Both the position numbers and the translations under genes were made by a program. Below the pieces are notes generated by a model. That model was not told the DNA's origin and did no database searches. It worked only from the letters and a program-made list of their open reading frames with translations. DNA of 64,000 nucleotides from Gammaproteobacteria bacterium (GTDB lineage Bacteria > Pseudomonadota > Gammaproteobacteria > Pseudomonadales > Azotimanducaceae): positions 6,339 to 70,338 of the forward strand of contig VXNM01000008.1 of the NCBI GenBank assembly GCA_009840545.1, read 5' to 3'. Below are positions 43,899 through 53,376 of this stretch, one piece after another (the stretch's first letter is position 1; each line of letters starts with the position of its first letter).

Positions 43899-45137
43899 CT
43901 AGCCAATCGAAGAGACCAACCCGACAATCGATCCGGTCAGGAACGCAACCAAAGTTCCCGACAAGAGTGTTCGTGGGGCAAGTGCCAGCAGATCATCTCT
44001 GCGTTCCGGAACAATAGCACTGACTCCACCGATCAGGATTCCCACACTCCCAAGATTTGTGAATCCACACAAGGAATAGGTCAGAATTAAGTTCGTTCGT
44101 TCTTGCAAGTCCAAACCCACCACTCCCAACTGCTGATAAGCAACAAGCTCGTTAATGACTAACTTTGTACCCATCAACTGACCTGCGGCGTTTGCGTCTG
44201 ACCAGGGGATACCCATACACCACGAGAGAGGTTGGAACACCCATCCAGCGATACCTCCCAGACTAAGAGGAGCATCGCCCGCGGGGATAAACGCAATGAT
44301 GTGATTGATCAGGGCCACAAGACTAATCAACACAATTAGCATCGCGATGATATTGACAACTATGCGAACTCCGTCTGTAGTACCTCGAGTAATTGCATCG
44401 AACGAACTTTGGTACCCAAATGCGTCTTCGATCTCTCCAGAGTCCGTCACAGTGTCGTCTGGAATCATGACACGTGCAATCAAAATTCCACCTAATACGT
44501 TAAGAATCGAAGCGGTCACTATGTGCCCTAGTGCATCTTGGACGACACTACCGATAATCGAAACATAGAGAACCATGATCGATCCAGCGACCGTCGACAT
44601 CCCACATGTAATTACCACGAAGAATTCCGAACGAGTGATAGTCTTGAGATGCGCTCTGATGACCATTGGCGACTCGACCATTCCGACGAAGACACTTGCT
44701 GCAGCCGCGCAACCAACCGCGCCACCAATACCCAGAGTACGTTGAAGCAGCCACGCGAATCCTTTGATGACCATAGGCAGCACTCTCCAATACCACAGCA
44801 AGGCGACCAGAACTGCAAACACGAGCACTTGCGGTATTAGCTGAAACGCGAAGATGTGCGGAGCGCTATCGGCTGCCAGATCAAAGGGTAGCTCCCCTCC
44901 GCCTATATAGCCAAAGACAAAACTCGTACCCTCTCTGGTGGCAGTTCCGATTGCGCCCACTACGACGTTGATCGAAGCAAGAGCTTCACTGACCACCGGT
45001 ACTCGCAACAATATGGCGGCAAGCACAATCTGAACTACCAGCGTAATTACTACGGCCAACGGCCGCACTTGCAAACGGCGTTCGCTAACCGCCCAAGCCA
45101 CGAGGAGTATGACTAGAATTCCAATGATTCCGTGCAT
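43899..45137 (-). CDS. nupC: NupC-family nucleoside transporter
   Basis: A 412-residue concentrative nucleoside transporter (CNT). The many hydrophobic segments contain the family motifs, including VFVGMVESPMVIR, ITCGMSTVAGS, MGTKLVINELVAY and YSLCGFTNLGSVGI. It imports nucleosides with protons or sodium. I start it at the ATG at 45137 (MHGIIG), since CNT proteins begin near that point; an upstream ATG at 45155 is possible. It is divergent from an adenosine kinase-like gene, consistent with nucleoside uptake and salvage. Confidence 0.94.
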   Translation of the reverse strand: MHGIIGILVILLVAWAVSERRLQVRPLAVVITLVVQIVLAAILLRVPVVSEALASINVVVGAIGTATREGTSFVFGYIGGGELPFDLAADSAPHIFAFQLIPQVLVFAVLVALLWYWRVLPMVIKGFAWLLQRTLGIGGAVGCAAAASVFVGMVESPMVIRAHLKTITRSEFFVVITCGMSTVAGSIMVLYVSIIGSVVQDALGHIVTASILNVLGGILIARVMIPDDTVTDSGEIEDAFGYQSSFDAITRGTTDGVRIVVNIIAMLIVLISLVALINHIIAFIPAGDAPLSLGGIAGWVFQPLSWCMGIPWSDANAAGQLMGTKLVINELVAYQQLGVVGLDLQERTNLILTYSLCGFTNLGSVGILIGGVSAIVPERRDDLLALAPRTLLSGTLVAFLTGSIVGLVSSIG

Positions 45138-45188
45138 TGTCCCGCCCAAAACCAAAGTGCAAAGTTTAACTGTAGGAGGAGTTCAGAA

Positions 45189-46136
45189 ATTTCTACTGTT
45201 TTGGTAACCGGAACACTAGCGATCGATTACATCGCAAGCTATCCGGGATCGTTTGCGCGTCTACCCGATCATCTCGGCATTAATGTCTCTACACGAGTCG
45301 AGAACCTTGATCGGCAATTTGGCGGTTGTGCGATGAACATCTCCTATAGTCTTAGCAAGTTGGGACACGTTGCGATTCCGTTCGTGCTTTGTGGATGTCC
45401 TTTGGATCAGTCGTATGCTCAACATATTCGTCAAGCGGGCGTGGATCGACGTGGAATCATCGAACTGAAGGAGTGTCGCGAATCTTCTCATGGGTTTATC
45501 TTTACGGATCGAGAACAGAATCAGTTCACAGCTTTCTATTCAGGTCCGGCTGAATCTCGAGAGTACGAGTCGAGATTTCGAGACTTTGTGAAGCTACACT
45601 CGGATTCAATTGACTACGCAATCCTTGCACCAGACATCGCGCGGAACATGATTAGCGCGGCAGAGTGCCTCAGTCGATTCTCCATTCCGTTTATTTCAGA
45701 TCCAGGACAGCAAGTTTCTGATTTCACAGATGAAGACTGTGTGCGGCTCATGCGTTTATCCCAGTTTGCGATTGGTAACGAATTTGAGGTGAATCGCATT
45801 CGGACGGCTGTGCCGTCCCTCGATGACTCAACTAAAGGTCTCATTGTCACGCTTGGACCTCGTGGGGTCTCGTGGCACATCGATGGCGAAACAGGCTCGG
45901 AGAGAGCAGCGCATCCGACACGAGAACTTGATCCAACGGGATGTGGGGACGCGTTTAGAGCTGGACTTGTGCATGCCCGCCTCTCAGGAGCATCTTGGCG
46001 GGATTCAATGAGAAGTGGCGGTATCGTCGCAGCGATCAGCATGGAATATCGTGGATCTCAGAACCACAATCTCTCACTGTACGGTGAGAAATACGTTCGC
46101 GAATGGGACGATCGGCCAACATGGTTGACCATGTAG
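45189..46136 (+). CDS. PfkB-family kinase, adenosine kinase-like
   Basis: A 315-residue ribokinase-fold sugar/nucleoside kinase. The first strand VTGTLAIDYI, the FGGCAMNISYSLSKLG glycine-rich segment and the LDPTGCGDAFRAGL anion-hole/catalytic motif (Asp in GCGDAF) are intact. Adenosine kinases of bacteria look like this, and nupC is next to it. The start is not ATG: an AGGAGGA box (45174-45180) stands 8 nt before an ATT at 45189, giving MSTVLVTGTL, the length expected for the family. The alternatives are GTG at 45132, which would run into nupC and has no box, or TTG at 45201. Confidence 0.85.
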   Translation: MSTVLVTGTLAIDYIASYPGSFARLPDHLGINVSTRVENLDRQFGGCAMNISYSLSKLGHVAIPFVLCGCPLDQSYAQHIRQAGVDRRGIIELKECRESSHGFIFTDREQNQFTAFYSGPAESREYESRFRDFVKLHSDSIDYAILAPDIARNMISAAECLSRFSIPFISDPGQQVSDFTDEDCVRLMRLSQFAIGNEFEVNRIRTAVPSLDDSTKGLIVTLGPRGVSWHIDGETGSERAAHPTRELDPTGCGDAFRAGLVHARLSGASWRDSMRSGGIVAAISMEYRGSQNHNLSLYGEKYVREWDDRPTWLTM

Positions 46137-46147
46137 ACATAGCTACG

Positions 46148-46804
46148 ATGAATTCCGGCTCGATTATTGTTATTAATGGTGCGTCGTGCGCCGGAAAAAC
46201 AACCTTGGCAAGAGCAATTCAAGACTTGGCGATAGAACCGTACATCATTTTGTCACTAGATCAGTTTCGCGACAGTTTGCCAAGTCGCTACCGTGGATTG
46301 AACTCTCCACAAGGATCTTCCGGCGCTGAAGGCTTGAATATTGTTCCAATTACCCACGATGAAAGGGTGCTTACTGACATTCAGTTCGGACCTTATGGAC
46401 AAACCGTGCTTCGCGGAATGAGAAGAACGATTGCAACGTTGGCAGCCGAAGGGTTGAATGTAATAGTTGACGACGTAATTCTCAGCTCATCCTTTCGCGA
46501 CGACTACCTGCAAGCACTAAGGGGATTGAGTGTAGTCTTCGTGGGAGTGCATTGCACCACCGAGGAAATGAATCGGCGAGAGCGAATGCGTGAAGGTCGA
46601 TTTCCCGGTACCGCAGAATCCACGTTAGCCAAGGTACATCTACATATGCTCTACGATGTCGAAGTGGATGCAACAAACAAGTCACCTACTGATCTCGCTC
46701 AAGAAGTCTTGAAATGCACTAGAAAACCAGCCTTGCCAAACGCATTGGAACGAATGTGGAGTCTGAAGGCGAAATCCTTCGAACCAAGTGAGTCAAGCGA
46801 CTAG
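46148..46804 (+). CDS. Chloramphenicol phosphotransferase-like P-loop kinase
   Basis: A 218-residue P-loop kinase of the CPT type. Walker A INGASCAGKTTLA is near residues 8-16; the LSLDQFRDSLPSRY and VIVDDVIL segments match the family, as does the lid-like CTTEEMNRRERMREGR. CPT relatives phosphorylate chloramphenicol or related small molecules; a role in resistance cannot be assumed. It follows the PfkB gene by 11 bp and is followed by a sirtuin within a few bases, so the three are likely one operon. Confidence 0.82.
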   Translation: MNSGSIIVINGASCAGKTTLARAIQDLAIEPYIILSLDQFRDSLPSRYRGLNSPQGSSGAEGLNIVPITHDERVLTDIQFGPYGQTVLRGMRRTIATLAAEGLNVIVDDVILSSSFRDDYLQALRGLSVVFVGVHCTTEEMNRRERMREGRFPGTAESTLAKVHLHMLYDVEVDATNKSPTDLAQEVLKCTRKPALPNALERMWSLKAKSFEPSESSD

Positions 46805-46808
46805 ACAA

Positions 46809-47591
46809 ATGAAAAGTGAAGACAAACTCGCCCAATTCTCGAAACTGATCGATCAGTCAAGCAACATAGTTTTCTTTACGGGAGCTGGAATCAGTACAGA
46901 GTCTGGCATTCCTGATTTCCGAAGTCCCGGAACTGGAATATGGAACAAGATCTCGCCCATCGAGTTTCAAGACTTTGTCCGCTCGGAGGAAATTAGAAAA
47001 GAGTCTTGGAAACGAAAGTTCCACGGAAAGACCAATCTCAGTGCTGCCGACCCCAATGTCGGACACAAAGCAATTAGTCATCTGATCCTACGTGCCAAGG
47101 CACGGTCAGTCATAACGCAGAACATAGACAACCTTCATCAAAAGTCCGGTGTACCGGACGACAAAGTAATTGAACTTCACGGAAATGCGGGTTATGCAAA
47201 GTGCTTGTCTTGTGATACGCGCTATGAACTAGACAAACTACAAACACAATTCGAAGAACTTGGTCAAGTAAATCCATGCGGGAAGTGTGGGGGAATTATC
47301 AAGACGGCAACCATTTCCTTCGGACAAGCAATGCCTTCTGACGCAATGGATCGAGCACAGAGAGAAACGATTGCCTGTGACCTCTTCGTTGTCGTAGGAT
47401 CGTCTTTGGTTGTTTATCCTGCGGCAGGCTTTCCGGAACTGGCAACACACATGGGAATTCCTTTGGTGATTGTCAACCGTGAAGCAACACCGCTGGATCA
47501 CATTGCTTCTCTAGTTATCCACGAAGAAATCGGACCGACGCTCGGGTTCGTTGTCGGAATAAACGAACCAAGTCCCAACCGTAGCACATGA
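46809..47591 (+). CDS. NAD-dependent protein deacetylase (Sir2/CobB family)
   Basis: A 260-residue sirtuin. The NAD-binding FFTGAGISTESGIPDFRS, TQNIDNLH and the catalytic His in VIELHGN are all present. The zinc ligands are CLSC and CGKC. The late VVGSSLVVYPAAGFP segment is typical. It removes acyl groups from lysines with NAD. I choose the ATG at 46809 (MKSEDK) because it follows the upstream stop by 4 bp; a GTG at 46788 within the CPT gene is the alternative. Confidence 0.93.
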   Translation: MKSEDKLAQFSKLIDQSSNIVFFTGAGISTESGIPDFRSPGTGIWNKISPIEFQDFVRSEEIRKESWKRKFHGKTNLSAADPNVGHKAISHLILRAKARSVITQNIDNLHQKSGVPDDKVIELHGNAGYAKCLSCDTRYELDKLQTQFEELGQVNPCGKCGGIIKTATISFGQAMPSDAMDRAQRETIACDLFVVVGSSLVVYPAAGFPELATHMGIPLVIVNREATPLDHIASLVIHEEIGPTLGFVVGINEPSPNRST

Positions 47592-47707
47592 CTCGCTGGG
47601 AAGCACCGAGTACAAGTCTGGTTTCCAGCGAGAGTGAAAATTCGAATCACATCCGTTAGGACAATCAAGAGTCAGCAAAATTGGTTTGGTCCAGGTTGGG
47701 GACATGC

Positions 47708-48304
47708 TTATGGATCTTCGTTAGCTAATTTCGAGTACACACATAAGTTCTTCCATTGGCCATTTATATTTGCCCCATGTCGTCGAATTCCTTCGAAGGT
47801 CATGCCAATGCTCTCAGCGAACCGAAGACTGCGCACGTTTCCTTCTTCTATGGTTGCCTCGATTCGATGAAGTTTTAGCACGTCCCAGCAGTATCCGAGT
47901 GTCGCTTTGACTGCCTCAGTTGCAACTCCCCGCCTCCAATATTGATTTAGCAAGTAATAGTCCATGGCGGCACTCTCGACATTCCATCGAGCGTCATAAA
48001 TGGCCACATAGCCCATCCAGCACTTTGTGTCACGAGAGAAAATCTGGAGTCGCAAACCAGGATTGTCGAAAATCGATACATCATCTTGAGAGGACACAAA
48101 CATCTTGAACGCACTTCTTCGACTTGCGCGCCGTTCTCGCTTGATGACCGCGTCGATGTTGCCAAACCAATCATATTCATCCACAACATCGCTCTGTCCC
48201 TCCATTCCCTCGACAAATCGATCCATATCTCGTTCTTTGAACGGCCTCAAAATGAGATTGTCGCTATCGACTCGCATGCGACGCGGCTTCCTTCTACGAT
48301 CCAT
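47708..48304 (-). CDS. GNAT-family N-acetyltransferase (RimJ/RimL-like)
   Basis: A 198-residue acetyltransferase. The opening NLILRPFKERDMDRF is typical of the RimJ/RimL group, and motif A is QYWRRGVATEAVKA, with the acetyl-CoA-binding R/Q-x-x-G-x-G/A. LHRIEATIEEGNVRS and EGIRRHG follow. The target may be a ribosomal protein N-terminus or a small molecule. It is convergent with the sirtuin gene and divergent from the APH-family kinase. Confidence 0.88.
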   Translation of the reverse strand: MDRRRKPRRMRVDSDNLILRPFKERDMDRFVEGMEGQSDVVDEYDWFGNIDAVIKRERRASRRSAFKMFVSSQDDVSIFDNPGLRLQIFSRDTKCWMGYVAIYDARWNVESAAMDYYLLNQYWRRGVATEAVKATLGYCWDVLKLHRIEATIEEGNVRSLRFAESIGMTFEGIRRHGANINGQWKNLCVYSKLANEDP

Positions 48305-48497
48305 CTACGCTACCTTCTCCTGCCGTTTCGCCGCGAGCCGGGTGCGCCCGCAAGAATCGGAAAGTACACATCAAACGCCATAATATCCGGTGGCAAGTAA
48401 TCAACTCATCGGTGACTAAACGAATGGGGTTGGTTTGCAATTGCGAAAACGCCGATCCTGTCATGCCTGATACGCTTCAACGAGTCCTTGTATCCCT

Positions 48498-49307
48498 ATG
48501 AAACACCATGTAGGCGAGATTCTGGATGTGTTGGAGAGATTGCTGCCCGATCAATCCCCCGTTGTCGAGATTAACTACCTAACAGGTGGCTACAGTAACC
48601 AAAATTATCATGTGCACATCGGGCACCATGACTATGTTCTACGCCTCTGTCTTCGAGCACCGCCTTGGCCAGACGCCGAGATCTCTTACCTCAACCTGCC
48701 ACTCGCTCCTAGACTAGTCGCCTATGACCGTCCAACTGGACACATGGTCACGGAGCTGACCAAGGGATCACTTCTTGTTCAAGATCCGTTCAACGTCGAA
48801 GAAAGCGCACAGTACCTTCGTGAAATCCACGCAGTTATTCCTAAAGGAATTAGGACTCACAATCCCGTTGCAATTTGTTTAGATCACTTCATGAAGTCCG
48901 GTATCAAGAATGAACTGAGGGAATTTGTCGAGACCACTCAGTGGCGACCCCTGCTGGAAGTCGGGTGCCACAATGACTTAAACCCCTACAACATAGTTAG
49001 GACGACTGACGGTTCCGTCGTAACGCTGGATTGGGAATTTGCTGGCGACAATGAAGGTCTCTTCGACCTCGTGAATCTATGCTACGGTTTGGGCTATTCG
49101 GATGACGAATTTGACACGTGCGCAACTCTCTATTCGCGTTCGCAGCACAATTCAGACTATCTGGTGCTCACTAGGCTGTTGTTTCAAGCTCGAGAGCACT
49201 CGTGGGCTCTCGCTCAAATAGCATTGGGAAATGACCGTGGCGAGATACGCGCACAAGCCAATGAAGCAGAAGTTGAGTTTCAACGAATTCGAAGCAAGTA
49301 CTCATAG
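48498..49307 (+). CDS. APH/choline kinase-family phosphotransferase
   Basis: A 269-residue kinase-like protein. The Brenner motif is CHNDLNPYNIV (catalytic Asp, then Asn), and the metal-binding DFG-like segment is LDWEFAG. The N-terminal lobe has LTGGYSNQNYHV and an ALR-like VLRLCLR strand. The choline/ethanolamine kinase branch often has GLFDLVNLC after the metal site, as here. The substrate is probably a small alcohol or amino compound; resistance is only one possibility. Confidence 0.85.
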   Translation: MKHHVGEILDVLERLLPDQSPVVEINYLTGGYSNQNYHVHIGHHDYVLRLCLRAPPWPDAEISYLNLPLAPRLVAYDRPTGHMVTELTKGSLLVQDPFNVEESAQYLREIHAVIPKGIRTHNPVAICLDHFMKSGIKNELREFVETTQWRPLLEVGCHNDLNPYNIVRTTDGSVVTLDWEFAGDNEGLFDLVNLCYGLGYSDDEFDTCATLYSRSQHNSDYLVLTRLLFQAREHSWALAQIALGNDRGEIRAQANEAEVEFQRIRSKYS

Positions 49308-49563
49308 TTATCATGCCTTAACTGATTGAATTTCTGAGAGTATTGGGCCTTGCAATTGAGATGACTAGCTTCACGGACCAATAAAGCAGAATGAACCTCT
49401 TGATTTCAAAGTGTTCTAAGCTGCGAGGGACCTCGGTCTTTCTTGGGAGATGCACACTTGGCTACTTGTTGTCCCACTTGGACGTATCATGAAGTCAAAC
49501 TAGGCACCTAGAACCGAACTAACCAGTCGCAAAATCACAGGACAACACGGACGCCAGATTGCG
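49308..49563. other. Intergenic region before the two-component genes
   Basis: Nothing is recognisable in these 256 bp. They should contain the promoter of the response regulator, but no clear -35/-10 pair was found. Confidence 0.5.
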
Positions 49564-50262
49564 ATGCCGAAGCGAATTGCAGTAGTAGAAGACGAACCAG
49601 ACCAGCGCGCAAACTATAAAGATGCCATCAGCAAACGCGGCTATGAGGTCGTTGCGTTCGCGGATAGGCAGTCCGCCCTTGCCGGTTTTAATCGATCCCT
49701 GCCCGACTTGGCTGTGCTTGACATCATCCTAGGGGATGAAATGGATGCCGGGTTTGAAATCTGTCGAGAACTACTAACACGTTCCCCGGACCTACCGGTG
49801 ATATTTCTCACCGAGCGCATCGACGAAATTGACAAGATTTCGGGATTGCGTCTCGGGGCTTGGGACTATCTTCCCAAACCCATTTCTCTCGACTACTTGA
49901 CTGAACGTATCGCATCGCTACTGCGCATTGAGCAAGTGAGATCCAGCACCGACGAACGATTTCGTACAAGAACAATGGATATTGGCGAACTTCGCTTGGA
50001 TCAAGACGCTTTGTTGGTGTCCTGGAAGGAACACAGAATCGATCTATCGGGCACGGAGTTCAAAATGCTCGCCAAGCTGGTTCGACAGCCAGGGCATGCG
50101 GTTACCTATGAGTCATTGATGGAGTCGACCAACCAGAGTTTTGTAACCAACAACACCATAAATACACACATTCGGAACATTCGCAAGAAATTTGAGAGTG
50201 TGGATTCCAACTTTTCCGCTATTAAGAGCGAGTACGGTTTCGGCTACCGCTGGAACGCCTAG
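49564..50262 (+). CDS. OmpR-type response regulator, sortase-system-like (PdsR)
   Basis: A 232-residue regulator. The receiver has the acidic pocket (VVEDEPDQ), phospho-acceptor Asp53 (VLDIIL), and the LPKPIS lysine. The C-terminal winged helix (INTHIRNIRKKFES, then GFGYRW) is of the OmpR/PhoB type. The pair with the next gene, which starts 10 bp later, resembles the regulators of the proteobacterial dedicated sortase system, judging from remembered family features such as KRIAVVEDEPDQRANY. No sortase is visible here, so the pair may serve another role. Confidence 0.88.
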   Translation: MPKRIAVVEDEPDQRANYKDAISKRGYEVVAFADRQSALAGFNRSLPDLAVLDIILGDEMDAGFEICRELLTRSPDLPVIFLTERIDEIDKISGLRLGAWDYLPKPISLDYLTERIASLLRIEQVRSSTDERFRTRTMDIGELRLDQDALLVSWKEHRIDLSGTEFKMLAKLVRQPGHAVTYESLMESTNQSFVTNNTINTHIRNIRKKFESVDSNFSAIKSEYGFGYRWNA

Positions 50263-50271
50263 CCGCACGCT

Positions 50272-52416
50272 GTGAAACTTCGTTCTCGTTTTCGAGGGCC
50301 AAAATTACGTATCAAGCTACTCTTGCTTTTTGCGGTAGTTCTCTTAGTCGTGCCGTGGCTTGGGTACGTTCAGTTGGTCGAAATGGAACGCCTTCTTGTT
50401 CAAGGGCAGGAAAACACCCAACGACAGACTGCCAGTACTGTTGCATTCCTGCTGCATAACAGAGTAGATCTCTTCAACGACTTGCCCGTGCAACTCGAAG
50501 ACTATGAACATCTTTTCGCTCAACCAATTGCTGGCAGCATCCTAGTTGATGGTGATTCATCGGACTGGGGACAAGATCTGGATCGTAATTTCCGAACCTT
50601 TGGTAACGGAGACGGATCGTTTGATCTCGTTCTAGGTGAAAAAATCAACATGCTGTTCGGATTCTTGCGCATTCGCGATATGGAGCACGTGTATCGAGAC
50701 CCGGGATTGATTGACGTTACCAAGGCTGACCATCTGCTTATAGATTTCAAAACTGAAGAAGGTGAGTCTGGACAAATTGCACTTACATTCTCAAGCCCCG
50801 GAGTAGCCACTTCCTATCGACTGTCTCCGAGTTCAACCGATGTAGAAACTCCCATAACCAATGTAGGCGGCTATCTTCTTGAGACTGAAAACGGATTGGA
50901 TGTCGAGTTCGAGTTTCCGTTGTCGCTGATGGGAACAAACCGAGACTTTGCCATTTCTTTCGTCGATGTGGACAACTTGGAAACTCGGGAAGTTAGAGAC
51001 GTAGTAAGAACGGTTCCAAGCAGTGATTCGGAAAGCTTCAATCTTGTCATTCATCGTTCCGCACAAACCGTAGATCTGATCGAGAGATTGGGTTATGTCA
51101 ATACGCGAATTCTTGTAGTCGACAACCAGCAGCGCACGAGGGGCGAAACCGATGTCAGTAAGTCAAGTGCAACGGGACCCAACTTTGAACCACGTCCCTT
51201 ACGAGGGTTCTTTAGAGCCCTAAGGCCATTGCTGCACCGGGTGTTTATGGGAGAAGAGTTCAGAGAACCCACCATCGAGGAATCTGAAGGTCTCGAAGCT
51301 GAAGCCATCGAATCTGCACTCCGAGGAGAACCGCACGCAGTTCGTCGTATCTCTCCAACTGGCGCTCCATCCATACTTGCTGCTCATCCGGTTCAATTTC
51401 AAAACGAGATACTGGGCGCGGTGGTTGTGGAACAAGACATCGAGAACATACTTGCATTCCAGCAAAAGGCTTTTGGACAGATTCTCTTTGTCTCGTTACT
51501 TGCCTTTGGCATCGTCATTGTTGTTGCATTGGGTTATTCAATTCGTCTTGCATACCGAATTCACCGTTTGCGCAGAGCAGCAACACGAGCAATCGACGAG
51601 CATGGTCGCTTGAAAGCACGATCTTTCGATGCTGAAGTGAGCTCCGGCGATGAGATCGGAGACCTAGCTAGATCAATTAACAACATGCTGGACCGACTGC
51701 ACCAGCATCAAGAATTCCTGCAAAAAATGCCTCGTACTTTGCGACACGAGATAAACAATCCACTCAATACTGTAAGTACATCTCTGGAAAACTTGAGAAG
51801 CACATCAGATCCCGATGAACAGGAACGTTACGTCCAAAGCGCACGACGAGGAGTATTGCGAATCGGGAGCATTGTTCAAAACCTATCGGACGCAGCCAGT
51901 CTTGAGGACTCCCTAAAGAACGAGGAACTCGAGGTCATCGATCTTCAAGAACTCGTTAAAGGATACGTGGCAAACCTTCAAGGAACTCGAACCGGAATAG
52001 AGTTTGTGTTTCGCGGATCACCAGGACCAGCACTTGCGAATGTTTCAGATTTTCATATCGAACAAATGCTTGACAAAATCATTGATAACGCGATTGACTT
52101 TCACCGACCCGACAGCCCAATCAAGGTGCAGCTTGACCGCGGACGCGAGAACTTGCGAATCACGGTTGCCAATCGCGGACCGTCCTTTAGAGGCGACTGG
52201 AATGACGTGTTCAACTCTTTGGTCAGTCACCGTGCAGAGCAAAGTAAGTTGCACTTTGGATTGGGACTCTTTGTGGTGCGAGTCATCGCAGAGTTTCATG
52301 GAGGCAATGTACGAGCCATTAATCTAGCCGATGGTTCAGGCGTAGCCATTTGCGTGGAAATCCCACTGCTCTCCGCGTCTGCGACTACCTCAGCCGAGGC
52401 TCACTCCACAGCCTAG
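50272..52416 (+). CDS. Membrane histidine kinase with CBM9-like sensor, PdsS-like
   Basis: A 714-residue sensor kinase starting with GTG. Two membrane segments (about residues 15-33 and 403-423) bracket a large periplasmic region, in which ILVDGDSSDWG is typical of CBM9/DOMON-like sugar-binding domains. A HAMP-like linker precedes the dimerisation domain with the phospho-His492 (TLRHEINNP), the N-box (DNAIDFHRP) and the G-box (FGLGLFVV). The layout fits the histidine kinase of the proteobacterial dedicated sortase family. It forms an operon with the regulator upstream and converges on the MBL gene, sharing 4 bases of stop codons. Confidence 0.9.
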   Translation: MKLRSRFRGPKLRIKLLLLFAVVLLVVPWLGYVQLVEMERLLVQGQENTQRQTASTVAFLLHNRVDLFNDLPVQLEDYEHLFAQPIAGSILVDGDSSDWGQDLDRNFRTFGNGDGSFDLVLGEKINMLFGFLRIRDMEHVYRDPGLIDVTKADHLLIDFKTEEGESGQIALTFSSPGVATSYRLSPSSTDVETPITNVGGYLLETENGLDVEFEFPLSLMGTNRDFAISFVDVDNLETREVRDVVRTVPSSDSESFNLVIHRSAQTVDLIERLGYVNTRILVVDNQQRTRGETDVSKSSATGPNFEPRPLRGFFRALRPLLHRVFMGEEFREPTIEESEGLEAEAIESALRGEPHAVRRISPTGAPSILAAHPVQFQNEILGAVVVEQDIENILAFQQKAFGQILFVSLLAFGIVIVVALGYSIRLAYRIHRLRRAATRAIDEHGRLKARSFDAEVSSGDEIGDLARSINNMLDRLHQHQEFLQKMPRTLRHEINNPLNTVSTSLENLRSTSDPDEQERYVQSARRGVLRIGSIVQNLSDAASLEDSLKNEELEVIDLQELVKGYVANLQGTRTGIEFVFRGSPGPALANVSDFHIEQMLDKIIDNAIDFHRPDSPIKVQLDRGRENLRITVANRGPSFRGDWNDVFNSLVSHRAEQSKLHFGLGLFVVRVIAEFHGGNVRAINLADGSGVAICVEIPLLSASATTSAEAHSTA

Positions 52417-53321
52417 CTGCCAGTTAGTCGAAACTCCGCGGTTTCGGTCAACTCCCCTCTCACTGCGACCTTCCCTTTCTTGACCATGTAACAAATCGCT
52501 GCAAAAACACTTCTCGCGGCAGCCGGGTAGAGTCCTCTGTCCACATTGGCATACATCACAGGAACCATTTCAGCAATTCGATGTACTCCATGACTTAGCT
52601 GATCCAAGATCTGGGCTTCGCGTTGTAAGCGATGCGAAATAAACCCCTCCACGTGGGGTAGCGGATTTGTGATCGGAGGACCATGAGTAGGCCAGTAAGT
52701 AGCAATATCTTCATCTAGCAGCTTATACAAGCTCTTCATATAGGATTCCATGTCTCCGTCCGGTGGCGATACGACACTGGTCGACCAACCCATTACGTGG
52801 TCACCTGAAAATAGGGCTCTTTCCTCTTCGTAGACGTAACACATGTGATTGGAGGTGTGTCCGGGAGTGTACACACAACGAAGTGTCCAATCATCTCCCT
52901 GAATGAGTTCGTTGTCGGCTACGACTATGTCTGGATCGAACTCCATGTCACCACCCTCTTCTACAACTACGTCATCGTCCTCATGTCCAGATCCGTGAGG
53001 ACCAAAGCCATAGGTAGCAGCGGCGCATTCGTCCCTTAGCAGTCGGCACCCCGGAGAGTGATCCATATGGGTGTGGGTAACTACTAGGTGAGTGATAGTT
53101 TCACCCCGGACCGCGTCGAGCACGGCCTGTATGTGCTGTGTGTCTGGAGGCCCAGGATCAATGATGGCAACACGATCCTTGCCAACGATGTAGGTTCCGG
53201 TGCCATAGAAAGTGAACGCACTCGGATTCTTCGCAATGACCCGTCGAATACCGTTAGATACTTGGTCTACAACACCATACTCGAAGTCTAGAGCTCGAAC
53301 AAAGGGGATTTCCTTGGACAT
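52413..53321 (-). CDS. MBL-fold metallo-hydrolase (LACTB2-like)
   Basis: A 302-residue metallo-beta-lactamase-fold hydrolase. The zinc motif is THTHMDHSPG, further ligands are in YTPGHTSNHM (His) and FSGDHVMGW (Asp), and the final His in PTHGPP. A winged-helix-like C-terminus (CYMVKKGKVAVRGELTETA) is the LACTB2 type. LACTB2 relatives are nucleases or thioesterases; others hydrolyse lactones or CoA esters. The substrate is unclear. Confidence 0.9.
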   Translation of the reverse strand: MSKEIPFVRALDFEYGVVDQVSNGIRRVIAKNPSAFTFYGTGTYIVGKDRVAIIDPGPPDTQHIQAVLDAVRGETITHLVVTHTHMDHSPGCRLLRDECAAATYGFGPHGSGHEDDDVVVEEGGDMEFDPDIVVADNELIQGDDWTLRCVYTPGHTSNHMCYVYEEERALFSGDHVMGWSTSVVSPPDGDMESYMKSLYKLLDEDIATYWPTHGPPITNPLPHVEGFISHRLQREAQILDQLSHGVHRIAEMVPVMYANVDRGLYPAAARSVFAAICYMVKKGKVAVRGELTETAEFRLTGS

Positions 53322-53376
53322 CAGCTGTAAAGTCTCGGTCTCAAGTGTTTAGTTGCGCATCGCCACAACGGAGCCG

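Noticed and set aside
47592-47632. An 8-bp (11 with a wobble) inverted repeat, CTCGCTGG/CCAGCGAG, after the sirtuin gene.
   Set aside because: The loop is about 25 nt and no T-run follows on either strand, so I do not call it a terminator.
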